The notes beneath the pieces were generated by a model. The model saw only the letters and a list, made by a program, of their open reading frames with translations. It did not search any database and was not told where the DNA came from. This document shows positions 35,637 through 43,961 of a stretch of DNA of 64,000 nucleotides, piece by piece. Origin of the DNA: Microbacterium esteraromaticum (GTDB taxonomy: Bacteria; Actinomycetota; Actinomycetes; Actinomycetales; Microbacteriaceae). The first letter of the stretch is position 1, and every line of letters starts with the position of its first letter. The stretch spans positions 1,364,001-1,428,000 of the forward strand of contig NZ_CP043732.1 in NCBI RefSeq assembly GCF_014084045.1, read 5' to 3'. The position numbers and the translations under genes are program-made.

Positions 35637-35989
35637 AAACAGAACTCAGCGAAGCGGAGATCGACCGTGTGTTCCATGCACTCGCGATCTCGACCCGGCG
35701 GGACATCCTCCGCCGGACGATCGAGCGCGAGCAATCCGTCTCCACCCTCGCGAGCGACTACGAGATGTCGTTCGCGGCGGTGCAGAAGCATGTCGCCGTC
35801 CTCGAAGAGGCCGGCCTCATCGTCAAGCGCGCCGAGGGACGCGAGCGGCTCGTCCGCGCGAACCCCGAGATGATCGCCCGTGCGCGGGCGCTTCTCGCCC
35901 GATACGAAGAGCTCTGGCGAGCACGCATCGCCCGACTCGACGACCTGCTGGCAGAGCCGGCATCCGACAACTCCAACGAAGGAATGTGA
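35627..35989 (+). CDS. ArsR-family winged-helix repressor
   Basis: The 120-residue protein has an ArsR/SmtB-type winged helix with DRVFHALAISTRRDILRRTI and EMSFAAVQKHVAVLEEAGLI. No metal-binding cysteine cluster is present, as in the group paired with SRPBCC (AHSA1) proteins. The start lies inside its own palindromic operator, implying autorepression. The SRPBCC gene begins one base after the stop. Confidence 0.9.
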   Translation: MVVQTELSEAEIDRVFHALAISTRRDILRRTIEREQSVSTLASDYEMSFAAVQKHVAVLEEAGLIVKRAEGRERLVRANPEMIARARALLARYEELWRARIARLDDLLAEPASDNSNEGM

Positions 35990-35990
35990 A

Positions 35991-36971
35991 ATGCCTGTCA
36001 CCGACATCATCACCGACCACGAGAACCTGACGATGACCGTCGTCGCCGACCTCGCGGCGCCCATCGAGCGGGTCTGGGGCGTGTACGCCGACCCCGAGCA
36101 GCTCGGCCGCTTCTGGGGCCCTCCCGGCTGGCCGGCGACCTTCACCTCGTGGAACCACGAGGTCGGCGGCCGCGCCACCTACACGATGCACGGCCCGCGC
36201 GGTGAGAAGTCCTCTGGCTACTGGGAGTTCCTCGCCATCGAGCAGCCGCACCGGTTCGAGGTGCTCGACGGCTTCAGCGACGAGCAGGGCAACCCCAACG
36301 AGGACTTCCCCGCGATGCGAATGGAGTTCACCTTCGAGTCGACCCCCGACGGAACCCGGATGCGGAACACCAGCCACTTCGTCTCTCTCGAGGCGCTCGA
36401 GCAGATCGTCGCCATGGGCGCCGTCGAGGGCACGCGCATGGCGATGGCGCAGCTGGATGCCGTGCTGCAGGACCTGCGCGACTACGCGCAGGGCAAGGGC
36501 ACCGAGGTCGAGCTGCTCGACGACACGCATGTGCGCATCACCCGCCTGGTCGAGGGATCGCGCGACCTGGTCTGGCGAGCCCACACCGAGCCCGAGCTGA
36601 TCAAGCGGTGGATGCTCGGACCCGACGGCTGGGAGATGACCGTCTGCGAGGTCGGGCTCAAGGCCGGCGACCGGTACCGCAACGAGTGGGCGCCGGTAGG
36701 CGACACCGAGGGCGAGCCCTTCGGCTTCGAGGGAGAGGTGCTGCTCGTCGACGCCCCGCGCCGTGCCGTGCAGCTCGAGCGGATGTCGGGAACCGAGGGC
36801 CCCGACGTGCTCAACGACGTCAACCTCTACGAGGAGGACGGCGCGACGCTCATCACCGTGCTGATGGAGTTTCCCGACAAGGAGACCCGCGACATGATCC
36901 TCGCCACCGGCATGGCCGACGGCATGGAGGCCTCGTACCAGCGCCTCGAGGGCTCGGTGCTCACGGTCTGA
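35991..36971 (+). CDS. Tandem SRPBCC (AHSA1-like) protein
   Basis: Two START/AHSA1 domains lie in series: residues about 10-155 (AAPIERVWGVYADPEQLGRFWGPPG) and about 170-320 (RDLVWRAHTEPELIKRWMLGPDGW). Each could form a hydrophobic cavity for a small ligand. The pair with a cysteine-free ArsR regulator is a common two-gene module of unknown ligand. AAGGAA precedes the ATG and the module ends at a strong hairpin. Confidence 0.85.
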   Translation: MPVTDIITDHENLTMTVVADLAAPIERVWGVYADPEQLGRFWGPPGWPATFTSWNHEVGGRATYTMHGPRGEKSSGYWEFLAIEQPHRFEVLDGFSDEQGNPNEDFPAMRMEFTFESTPDGTRMRNTSHFVSLEALEQIVAMGAVEGTRMAMAQLDAVLQDLRDYAQGKGTEVELLDDTHVRITRLVEGSRDLVWRAHTEPELIKRWMLGPDGWEMTVCEVGLKAGDRYRNEWAPVGDTEGEPFGFEGEVLLVDAPRRAVQLERMSGTEGPDVLNDVNLYEEDGATLITVLMEFPDKETRDMILATGMADGMEASYQRLEGSVLTV

Positions 36972-36984
36972 GCGGTCACGACTC

Positions 36985-37022
36985 AGGAACCGGTCGGTCC
37001 GTGTGCGGATCGGCCGGTTCCT
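36985..37022 (+). terminator. Hairpin terminator of the ArsR-SRPBCC operon
   Basis: AGGAACCGG (36985-36993) pairs perfectly with CCGGTTCCT (37014-37022), with further pairing of CGGTCCG and CGGATCG inside. It begins 13 bases after the stop. There is no long T tract. Confidence 0.7.
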
Positions 37023-37072
37023 GCTGTTCGGAGGACGGGTCTCGGGAGTTGTGAACGCCGCGGCGGGCTGAC

Positions 37073-37456
37073 TCAGCCGCGCCGGGTGCTCCAGAGCGCC
37101 AGCAGCACGAGCACCGGCTGGAAGAACAGCCGTGCGAAGCGCTTCATGTCGGTGTCGAGTCCGAACCCGTCGCGGCGGTGGGTCCACTGCGACACGTTGC
37201 CGGGGAAGATCGCGATGAAGAACAGCGCGGTCAGGACGCCCACCAGTCGACGTCGACGCCAGGCGAACAGCAGTGCCGTGCCCAGGCCGACCTCCACCAC
37301 CCCGGATGCCACGACCGTGGCATCCGGGTCGAGCGGAACCCAGTCGGGAACCTGCGCCTGGAACTCACGGCGTGCGACGGTCAGATGGCTGACTCCGGCG
37401 AAGGTGAGGAAGCCGCCGAGGGCGACGCGAGCGAGTGTGCGAGCGGTGCCGGTCAT
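37073..37456 (-). CDS. DoxX-like membrane protein
   Basis: The 127-residue protein has four hydrophobic helices and the DoxX-type pattern GGFLTFAGVSHLTVARREF, VVEVGLGTALLF and FPGNVSQW. Members have been tied to redox balance or small-molecule export, but the role is unclear. TACCAT stands six bases before the ATG and no Shine-Dalgarno sequence is seen, so it is probably leaderless. Confidence 0.78.
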   Translation of the reverse strand: MTGTARTLARVALGGFLTFAGVSHLTVARREFQAQVPDWVPLDPDATVVASGVVEVGLGTALLFAWRRRRLVGVLTALFFIAIFPGNVSQWTHRRDGFGLDTDMKRFARLFFQPVLVLLALWSTRRG

Positions 37457-37598
37457 GCCCCGATGGTACGCGCGGGAGAGGCGGGGCGGCCCTGGACGGC
37501 ATCCGACGGGAGCCGATCAGGAATCGAGAAGCCGAGGTCGAGCCTGCTGGCTATCGTGGACGACGACCGCACCGCATCACACGGAGAGGGGCAGCGCC

Positions 37599-38042
37599 AT
37601 GACCGGCAGAACAGGGGACTCGGGGTTCTCGGCGCAGGAGCGCGCGGCCATGAAGGCCAGGAACGCCGAGCTGAAAGCCGAGGCGAGACGCGAGAAGGAC
37701 GCGCAGAAGGCCGCGGCCGATGCGGAGGACGTGCGCGCCAAGATCGCGTCCATGCCAGACGGAGACCGCGAGATGGCTGAGCGCCTGCACGCCCTGGTGG
37801 CCGCGGTCGCGCCAGACCTCGCACCCAAGCTCTACTACGGCCAGCCCGGGTACGCCCGCGGCGGGAAGGTCGTGGTGTTCTTCCGCAGCGGGCAACAGGA
37901 CAAGCTTCGCTACTCGACGTTCGGGCTCAGCCCCGAAGCCGCGCTAGACGAATCCGACGGCCTCTGGCCCACCTCGTACGCGCTCATCGACCCGACGGAC
38001 GCCGCCTGGAAGCAGATCGAAGACATCGTGCGCCGCGCGTGA
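37599..38042 (+). CDS. DUF1801 / iron-chaperone-like protein
   Basis: An N-terminal basic and acidic helix (residues 1-45) precedes a DUF1801 domain. The domain's marks are MAERLHALVAAVAPDLAPKLYYGQPGYARGG (seen around residues 60-88), VVVFFRSGQQDKLRYSTFGL and WPTSYALIDPTDAAWKQIEDIV. The fold resembles frataxin-like YdhG proteins; no reaction is known. GAGAGGGG precedes the ATG. Confidence 0.75.
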   Translation: MTGRTGDSGFSAQERAAMKARNAELKAEARREKDAQKAAADAEDVRAKIASMPDGDREMAERLHALVAAVAPDLAPKLYYGQPGYARGGKVVVFFRSGQQDKLRYSTFGLSPEAALDESDGLWPTSYALIDPTDAAWKQIEDIVRRA

Positions 38043-38074
38043 CTGAGAGCGTCGACCCGAAGGCGTGACTCGCC

Positions 38075-38374
38075 TCATCCGTCGCTGCTGGAATGCAGGC
38101 CTCGCCGGGCGGAGAGCAGGGTGATCTCAGGATGCCGCTCCACCAGCATCCGCTCCGCCTGATCCAGCACGTCGCGGACGTGGGATGCGTGGGTCGCGAC
38201 CACCGAGACGCCGATCAGGGTGCGCCGGTGCAGATCCTGCGCCCCGACCTCAGCGGCAGCCGCCTCGGTGCGATGACTGAGGTCGGCGATGATCGGCCGG
38301 ATGACGCCGCGCTTCTGCTTAAGCGAGTGCACATCGCCGAGGAGAAGGTCGAACTCGATCCATCCGATCCACAT
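38075..38374 (-). CDS. DUF503 (YlxP-like) protein
   Basis: The 99-residue protein matches DUF503. Its first strand is MWIGWIEFDLLLGDVHSLKQKRGV (positions 1-24), followed by IADLSHRTEAAAAEVGAQDLHRRTLIGVSVVA. Members are small ferredoxin-like-fold proteins of unknown role, often near ribosome-maturation genes, though not here. Confidence 0.8.
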   Translation of the reverse strand: MWIGWIEFDLLLGDVHSLKQKRGVIRPIIADLSHRTEAAAAEVGAQDLHRRTLIGVSVVATHASHVRDVLDQAERMLVERHPEITLLSARRGLHSSSDG

Positions 38375-38401
38375 GCCGCCAGTGTGGCATGTCCTGAGGG
38401 G

Positions 38402-39136
38402 TCAGATCAGGCGCCGCAGGGCGTCTTCGAGCGAGATGCCCTGCGCGTCGGCGCGGTCGCGCAGCCGCGCGTGCTCGGCCGCGGTGAGAGAGACGGTGAG
38501 CTCGATCGGGGCGGATGCTCCCGACTCGTCGAGCCCGTCGAGAAGATCGGCAGGCTCGGCCCAGAGGACAGCGGTGTCACGCCGCAGCTCCACTCGCTCG
38601 GCCTCCGGAGCGGACGCCGCAGCCGACGCGGAGACGGCCATGGCACCGGCGAGGGCGGCGCCGCCATCGGCGGCAGAGACGAACCCCGGGCCGCGCCGCG
38701 GCTCCTGCTTCTGCTGGTACGCCTTCGCCGCGGCGTTCGCCCGCTCGTCGGCGGCTTCGTTGAGCGGATGCCCGGCGTGCCCCTTCACCCACGAGAACTC
38801 GACGTCGCGTCCGCGCATCGCCTCGTCGATGCCCTCCAGCAGGTCGCGGTTGAGCACCGGCGCGCCGTCGGCCTTGCGCCAGCCGCGACGCTTCCATCCG
38901 GGCATCCACTTGGTGACGGAGTCGATGACGTATCGCGAGTCGCACTCGATCACGATCTTCTCGTCGATGCCGGCGGTTGCGCGCAGCAGCTCGAGCACCG
39001 CCTGGAGCTCGCCCTGATTGTTCGTGCCGTGCGGTGAGCCGCCTGCGGCCCAGCGGTCGTCGTCGATGTACCAGGCCCAGCCGTTCGGACCCGGATTGCC
39101 GAGGGCGGAGCCGTCGGCGGCGGCGGTGATCGTCAT
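38402..39136 (-). CDS. rnhA: Ribonuclease HI with a C-terminal ribbon-helix-helix-like extension
   Basis: RNase HI cuts the RNA strand of RNA-DNA hybrids. Residues 1-140 hold the complete catalytic domain with the four acidic residues Asp8, Glu43, Asp66 and Asp129. The domain also has TNNQGELQAV and WVKGHAGHPLNEAADERAN. Residues 141-200 are a low-complexity linker rich in Ala. Residues 210-244 (IELTVSLTAAEHARLRDRAD and the helix after it) look like a ribbon-helix-helix DNA-binding unit. TACGGT lies six bases before the ATG, overlapping a weak GGAAGG ribosome site. Confidence 0.9.
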   Translation of the reverse strand: MTITAAADGSALGNPGPNGWAWYIDDDRWAAGGSPHGTNNQGELQAVLELLRATAGIDEKIVIECDSRYVIDSVTKWMPGWKRRGWRKADGAPVLNRDLLEGIDEAMRGRDVEFSWVKGHAGHPLNEAADERANAAAKAYQQKQEPRRGPGFVSAADGGAALAGAMAVSASAAASAPEAERVELRRDTAVLWAEPADLLDGLDESGASAPIELTVSLTAAEHARLRDRADAQGISLEDALRRLI

Positions 39137-39190
39137 CCTTCCACCGTAGGGCGTCGGTGCGACACCGACCGCAGCCGGTACGCTCGACGG

Positions 39191-39502
39191 GTGACCGGAC
39201 TGGCCCTGAAGACCGTGATCATCGTGGTCGTGATCGCGCTGATCGTGATCGTCATCGCGCGGATGTTCCACCGGCCGGCCCCGGGCAAGAGCCTCTCGAA
39301 GGGCGCACCGGCTCAGCGCATGCCGCTGCTGGTCTGGCTGGGGGCGGCTGTGCTTCTCGCGGCCGGATTCTTCCTCGCCCTCGTCTCGTTCACCTCGCGC
39401 TACACCGAAGACCTGCTGCCGATGCGCATCGCCGCCGTCGTAGCGCTGCTCGCGGGAGGCGCGGTGCTGTTCTTCGCGTCGCGGCGAGCTCGAAAGCGCT
39501 GA
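39191..39502 (+). CDS. Small membrane protein, unknown
   Basis: The 103-residue protein has three hydrophobic helices (about residues 6-24, 46-66 and 77-97) with short basic loops. No family recognised. GTG start; TACGCT lies six bases before it and there is no ribosome site, so the message is probably leaderless. It diverges from rnhA with only 54 bp between starts. Confidence 0.55.
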   Translation: MTGLALKTVIIVVVIALIVIVIARMFHRPAPGKSLSKGAPAQRMPLLVWLGAAVLLAAGFFLALVSFTSRYTEDLLPMRIAAVVALLAGGAVLFFASRRARKR

Positions 39503-39507
39503 CCGCA

Positions 39508-39590
39508 GCGTTCGGGCGGACAACGCGCGCATCGGCGGAACCCCGCGCGGGATCGGTCCTCCCGAGCGCGGTTTCTCCTCCCGAGCGTGA
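39508..39590. repeat. Family C palindromic element
   Basis: GTTCGGGCGGACAACGCGCGC begins near 39509, shown here to 20-base limits as GTTCGGGCGGACAACGCGCG. It is followed about 35 bases later by GTCCTCCCGAGCGCG and again by CTCCTCCCGAGCG. The same two words in the same order occur at 52157-52235. Both copies lie between convergent genes. Confidence 0.6.
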
Positions 39591-39611
39591 TGGGTGCGGG
39601 TGCCCGGCCTG

Positions 39612-39824
39612 CTACTCGCCCGCGTCGGCGACGTCCGCCGCCTCCGGAGCCGGCGCCTCGACCGGGAAGACCACCGTGGAGTACTGCGCGCTCAGCCCGA
39701 CGTCCATCGGATCGATCGATGGCGCCTCGTCGAGCCGCTCGCTCGGATTCGTCTCATCGAGGGGTTCGCCCGGCAGCGATGCCCATGCGCTGGGCTCCTG
39801 CGGCTTCTGCGTGAACAGTCCCAT
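39612..39824 (-). CDS. Small acidic hypothetical protein
   Basis: This 70-residue protein is acidic and rich in Pro, Glu and Ala, without hydrophobic helices. A strong GGAGGGAG ribosome site precedes the ATG, which supports real translation. No family recognised. It lies 18 bases before the stop of the neighbouring VOC gene... that is, both are on the minus strand with the VOC gene upstream. Confidence 0.5.
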   Translation of the reverse strand: MGLFTQKPQEPSAWASLPGEPLDETNPSERLDEAPSIDPMDVGLSAQYSTVVFPVEAPAPEAADVADAGE

Positions 39825-39841
39825 GTGTGCTCCCTCCGAGC

Positions 39842-40744
39842 TCAGAAGTCGGTGATGACCAGCTTCTTCATGCCGAGCATCCGCTCATACGCCCCCGGCT
39901 TCGCCAGCAGCTCGCCGATGTTCTCGGGCACGATCTGCCAGCTCACCCCGTAACGGTCGACCAGCCAGCCGCACTGCTCGGCCTCGGGCACGGCCGACAG
40001 GGCTTGCCACAGCCGATCGATCTCGGCCTGATCCGCGCAGCGCACCTCCAGCGAGACGCCGGGTGTGAAACCGAACTGGTGCTCGACGTTCGAGTCCATG
40101 AACGAGAACCACTGCTCGCCGACCCGGAACTCGCCGAACATGACGCTGCCGGCTGCTGCGGTTCCCGAGGCCTCGGGGTACTCGACGACCGTGCCGTATG
40201 CGGCGTCGTCGAGCAGCGACAGATAGAACTCGGTCGCCTCGCGAGCCTTGTTCTGCGCATCGCCCGAGAACATGATCTGAGTGATCACGAACGGACGAGG
40301 CTCCCCCTTCGGATCGGTCAGCATCAGCTGCCAGCTCACCCCGTACCTGTCCTGCACCCAGCCGTAGAGGGGGCTGAACGGGTACTCGCCGAGCGGCATG
40401 AGGGCCTGCCCGCCGTCAGAGAGGGCGGCCCAGGTCTTCTCAAGGGATGCGCGGGCGGCGTCCTGATCGCCGTCGAACAGCAGCGGGTCGAAGTTGAGCA
40501 TGAACGAGATCGACGGCGTCGGGCGGAACGTGTCGTCCGAGTTGATCATCGTGATGCGGAAGCCGGCCACGTCGAGGTCGACGACCACCGGCTCGCCCTC
40601 AAGACCCTTCTGGAAGTCGGGGACCTCCTCCGGGTAGCGCATCGTGACGCGCGCGCTCGTCCACGGCAGCGCCTCGCTGTAGAAATCGCCTGCCTCACCC
40701 GCGTTGCGGGCGAACCAGAGGTTGGGAACGATCTTCTGTGTCAT
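39842..40744 (-). CDS. Tandem VOC-family (PhnB-like, 3-demethylubiquinone-9 methyltransferase fold) protein
   Basis: Two PhnB/glyoxalase-fold domains are fused. The first (about residues 1-150) begins KIVPNLWFARNAGEAGDFY and ends YGWVQDRYGVSWQLMLTD. The second (about 151-300) begins RPFVITQIMFSGDAQNKA and ends CGWLVDRYGVSWQIVPENI. The internal duplication is plain from the paired DRYGVSWQ ends. No metal ligands for glyoxalase activity are obvious; the reaction is unknown. TGGAGTGG precedes the ATG. Confidence 0.85.
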   Translation of the reverse strand: MTQKIVPNLWFARNAGEAGDFYSEALPWTSARVTMRYPEEVPDFQKGLEGEPVVVDLDVAGFRITMINSDDTFRPTPSISFMLNFDPLLFDGDQDAARASLEKTWAALSDGGQALMPLGEYPFSPLYGWVQDRYGVSWQLMLTDPKGEPRPFVITQIMFSGDAQNKAREATEFYLSLLDDAAYGTVVEYPEASGTAAAGSVMFGEFRVGEQWFSFMDSNVEHQFGFTPGVSLEVRCADQAEIDRLWQALSAVPEAEQCGWLVDRYGVSWQIVPENIGELLAKPGAYERMLGMKKLVITDF

Positions 40745-40761
40745 ATCCACTCCATCGTGTG

Positions 40762-41199
40762 TCAGCGTCTCGGTCGGTGGTTCTCGGCGCCAGTGCCGGG
40801 GTCCGCGTGAGTGCCGGGGTCGGCCTGGGGGCCGGGGTCGGTCTGAGTGCCGGGGTCGGTCTGAGTGCCGGGGTCCGCGTCGCGGACCGCGTCGACCAGC
40901 TCCCGCCACGCGCCCTCGAGCCGCGCGTCGGGAACGACCTGCTCGAGCTGCTCGTCGCGCACCCGCACGTGGATGCTCCACACATAGCGGTCGGCGCCAC
41001 GGGCATCCGGATCCAGTCGCTCGTCCCAGGGGCAGCGCTCGACCAGTTCGAGCCATGTCGGCGCCTGCTCGGGTGCCGGCTCGGCGCGCCAGCGCCGGCG
41101 GAGCCCGGCGATGCCTCCGGTGCGCACGACGGCGATGACGATGCGATCCTGCGCATCGTCCGATCCCGCGTCGTCAGCGGGGGTCTCGTACTCGTGCAT
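40762..41199 (-). CDS. Emfourin-like protealysin inhibitor with a repetitive tail
   Basis: The first 105 residues fit emfourin, the small cytoplasmic inhibitor encoded beside protealysin-like proteases: IVIAVVRTGGIAGLRRRWRA, then DRYVWSIHVRVRDEQLEQVVPDARLEGAWRELVD (residues 70-103). The tail consists of about five six-residue DPGTQT-like units encoded by 18-bp repeats (about 40800-40870). It starts inside the protease gene (26-base overlap), so the enzyme and inhibitor are made together. Confidence 0.8.
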   Translation of the reverse strand: MHEYETPADDAGSDDAQDRIVIAVVRTGGIAGLRRRWRAEPAPEQAPTWLELVERCPWDERLDPDARGADRYVWSIHVRVRDEQLEQVVPDARLEGAWRELVDAVRDADPGTQTDPGTQTDPGPQADPGTHADPGTGAENHRPRR

Positions 41200-42253
41200 C
41201 CTCGATCACTCCGACCGCGATCCACGCGTCGCGGACCGCTGATTCCACGGTAGCCCCGATCTCGGCCGCAGCGGCGATCGTCTTCTGAGCGAAGTCCGTG
41301 AACCCGGCGGTCGACGAGAGGCCCCCGGTCAGTGCGCGGTACCAGGCGAGTCCCGCGCCTTCCCAGGCGTGACCCCCGATCGTGCGCGCGGCCAGCGCGA
41401 ACGCGCGATTCGGGATGCCCGAGTTGATGTGCACGCCGCCGTTGTCCTCCGCGGTCTGCACGTAGTCGTCCATGTGCGCGGGCTGAGGGTCTCTGCCGAG
41501 CTCGTCGTCGTCGTACGCGGTGCCGGGCTCGAGCATCGAACGAAGGGCGCGGCCCTGCACGGCATCCGTGAAGATGCCCTCGCCGACCAGCCACGACGCC
41601 TGATCCGCCGTCTGGCCCAGCAGGTGCTGCTCGGTGAGGGCGCCGAGCACATCGGCGATCGACTCGTTCAGCGCGCCGGACTGATCGCGGTACACGAGCC
41701 CGGCTGTGCTCTGGATGACACCGTGACCGAGCTCGTGCCCGATCACCGACACCGAGCGGGTGAAGCCGACGAACACCTCGCCGTCGCCGTCTCCGAACAC
41801 CATGCGAGAGCCGTCCCAGAACGCGTTGTCGTAGTCCTCGCCGTAGTGCACGGTGGCGTTCAGCGGTGCACCCGCACCGTCGAGCGAGTCTCGCTCGAAC
41901 GCCTCGAGCAGCAGCCGGAACGTCGCGCCCAGCCCGTCGAAGGCCTCGTTCACCGTGGCGTCGTCCACCGGCGCATCGTCTTCGGTGCGCACGATCAGCC
42001 CGGGCAGGGTCTCGGTGTTCTGCGCGTCGAAGATCGTGCGCGTGGGAGCCGCGGTCACCTCGGCGACCAGCGCTCCGTTCTCGTCGATCGACAGCTCGAG
42101 CGTGGAATGGAAGGCGGGGCGCCCCGCGATGAGCGTCTGCCGTGCGGCCTCGGCGGCGCGCGGATAGCGCTCGGATCTCGCCAGGCGCGCCAGCAGGTAG
42201 CCGGGCACGATGCCCTGGTGAACAGACGTGTACGCAGCTTCTCCGGTGCTCAT
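41174..42253 (-). CDS. Protealysin-like M4 metalloprotease
   Basis: A thermolysin-family zinc protease without a signal peptide, as in protealysin. It has a short propeptide with the PPL-type start GIVPGYLLARLA, then the M4 catalytic domain with zinc motif VIGHELGHGV and the third ligand Glu in GALNESIADVLG. The active-site histidine region is GGVHINSGIPNRAFALAA. The 359-residue length fits a short-propeptide member. It is followed by its emfourin inhibitor. TAGGGT lies six bases before the ATG, suggesting leaderless expression. Confidence 0.9.
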   Translation of the reverse strand: MSTGEAAYTSVHQGIVPGYLLARLARSERYPRAAEAARQTLIAGRPAFHSTLELSIDENGALVAEVTAAPTRTIFDAQNTETLPGLIVRTEDDAPVDDATVNEAFDGLGATFRLLLEAFERDSLDGAGAPLNATVHYGEDYDNAFWDGSRMVFGDGDGEVFVGFTRSVSVIGHELGHGVIQSTAGLVYRDQSGALNESIADVLGALTEQHLLGQTADQASWLVGEGIFTDAVQGRALRSMLEPGTAYDDDELGRDPQPAHMDDYVQTAEDNGGVHINSGIPNRAFALAARTIGGHAWEGAGLAWYRALTGGLSSTAGFTDFAQKTIAAAAEIGATVESAVRDAWIAVGVIEDARVRDPR

Positions 42254-42322
42254 GTGCCGACCCTACGCCGGGGTGCCGACAACGCCCAGGGGGTCTCAGG
42301 CGGGGCGCGTAGAATCGGCCCA

Positions 42323-43831
42323 ATGACCGATGCCCCCTCGCTGCCCGCCTCCGGCATCGACCCCGACGACCTCGCCACCACCCTCCGGGTGCTCGCATCG
42401 CTCGATGAGGTCGATCAGCAGCATCCGGACTATCTCGCCGTCCGCCGCGCCACCGCCAACATGTTCAAGGCGGTCAAGCGCGCCAGGCGCAAGGAGATCC
42501 GTGATGCCATCGCCGAGGCTGACAAGGCGGTCGTCGCCCGCACCGCGACGGGTGCTCCCGACCGCATCGACGACGAGACGCGCGGACTCGACCTGGCGTC
42601 CAGCGTCGTCGACGCCCCCATCGCGGGCGAGCTGCTCAAGCCCCGCAACTGCTACATCTGCAAGCAGCCGTACACGCTGGTCGACGCGTTCTACCACCAG
42701 CTGTGCCCCGAGTGCGCACGGTTCAGCCACGGCAAGCGCAACGCGCGCACCGACCTCGCAGGCAGGCGCGCGCTGCTCACCGGCGGTCGCGCCAAGATCG
42801 GCATGCACATCGCGCTGCGACTGCTGCGCGACGGCGCGCATCTGACCATCACGACCCGATTCCCGCGCGACGCCGTGCGCCGCTTCTCGTCTCTGCCCGA
42901 CGCCTCCGACTGGCTGCACCGGCTGCGAGTGGTCGGCATCGACCTGCGCGACCCGGCGCAGGTGATCGGACTCGCCGACTCCGTCGCGGCCCAGGGGCCG
43001 CTCGACATCCTCATCAACAACGCCGCGCAGACCGTGCGGCGCTCGCCGGGTGCGTACTCGCTGCTGGCGGATGCCGAGCTGCAGCCGCTCCCGGACGGCC
43101 CGCTGCCCGAGATGGAGACCTTCGGCCACACGGCCGACCCGCACCCGCAGGCGCTGCAGGCCTCGGTCGATGCGCATCCTCTGCTGTCGGTCGCTGCCCT
43201 CGGCGGCACCGTCGCCGAGCAGGGCGGCCAGGCACTCACCGCCGAGGACCTCGCGCGTCTTGCGATGGCGCCTGGGTCGTCGTCGCTGGTCAAGCACGCC
43301 GACGGCACCGCGATCGATGCAGGCGGCCTCGTGCCCGATGTGAACCGCGTGAACAGCTGGGTGCAGTCGGTCGACCAGGTCGATCCGCTCGAGATGCTCG
43401 AGGTGCAGCTGTGCAACACCACGGCTCCCTTCCTGCTGATCAGCAGGCTGCGCGCCTCGATGGCCGCGTCGACAGCCCGCCGCAAGTACATCGTGAACGT
43501 CTCGGCGATGGAGGGGCAGTTCTCGCGCCGGTACAAGGGCCCCGGTCACCCGCACACGAACATGGCCAAGGCCGCGCTGAACATGCTCACACGCACCAGC
43601 TCCGGTGAGATGCTCGAGACCGACGGCATCCTGATGACCGCCGTCGACACCGGCTGGATCACCGACGAGCGCCCGCACTTCACCAAGGTGCGCCTGGCCG
43701 AGGAGGGCTTCCACGCCCCGCTCGACCTCGTCGACGGCGCCGCCCGGGTGTACGACCCGATCGTGCAGGGGGAGGCGGGCGTCGACCTGCAGGGCGTGTT
43801 CCTCAAGGACTACCGGCCGAGCCCCTGGTGA
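42323..43831 (+). CDS. SDR-family protein with N-terminal four-cysteine zinc ribbon
   Basis: Residues 1-105 are helical and charged. Residues 109-130 hold a CxxC...CxxC zinc-ribbon-like unit (CYICKQPYTLVDAF, then LCPEC). Residues 140-502 form an SDR domain with ALLTGGRAKIGMHIALRLL as nucleotide motif, a NNAAQT motif, and an active-site-like KYIVNVSAMEGQF with HTNMAKAALNML. A long insertion separates the Rossmann halves. At 502 residues it is twice the usual SDR length. Function unknown. TAGAAT seven bases before the ATG and no ribosome site point to a leaderless message. Confidence 0.78.
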   Translation: MTDAPSLPASGIDPDDLATTLRVLASLDEVDQQHPDYLAVRRATANMFKAVKRARRKEIRDAIAEADKAVVARTATGAPDRIDDETRGLDLASSVVDAPIAGELLKPRNCYICKQPYTLVDAFYHQLCPECARFSHGKRNARTDLAGRRALLTGGRAKIGMHIALRLLRDGAHLTITTRFPRDAVRRFSSLPDASDWLHRLRVVGIDLRDPAQVIGLADSVAAQGPLDILINNAAQTVRRSPGAYSLLADAELQPLPDGPLPEMETFGHTADPHPQALQASVDAHPLLSVAALGGTVAEQGGQALTAEDLARLAMAPGSSSLVKHADGTAIDAGGLVPDVNRVNSWVQSVDQVDPLEMLEVQLCNTTAPFLLISRLRASMAASTARRKYIVNVSAMEGQFSRRYKGPGHPHTNMAKAALNMLTRTSSGEMLETDGILMTAVDTGWITDERPHFTKVRLAEEGFHAPLDLVDGAARVYDPIVQGEAGVDLQGVFLKDYRPSPW

Positions 43832-43870
43832 CTTGAGGGGCCGGTGCCGTCTCGCGGTCCGCGTGCGCGC

Positions 43871-43935
43871 GGATGCACAGGATTCCCCGTTCTGCACATG
43901 AATCGGCCCGATCCGTGTGCAGGGAGGGGAGAAGT
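43871..43935. repeat. Family B palindromic element, copy 1
   Basis: GGATGCACAGGATTCCCCG is followed by an imperfect inverted repeat CTGCACATGAATCGG (43892-43906) / CCGATCCGTGTGCAG (43908-43922) and GAGAAGTGTGC. It is closely matched by 46453-46520. Both lie between convergent genes and can serve as two-way terminators. Confidence 0.75.
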
Positions 43936-43961
43936 GTGCAGGCGCGGTGGCCGATGGTGCG

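Noticed and set aside
40800..40870. Separate short repeat element or minisatellite gene
   Set aside because: The 18-bp repeats are in frame and encode the tail of the emfourin-like protein, so they are part of that gene.
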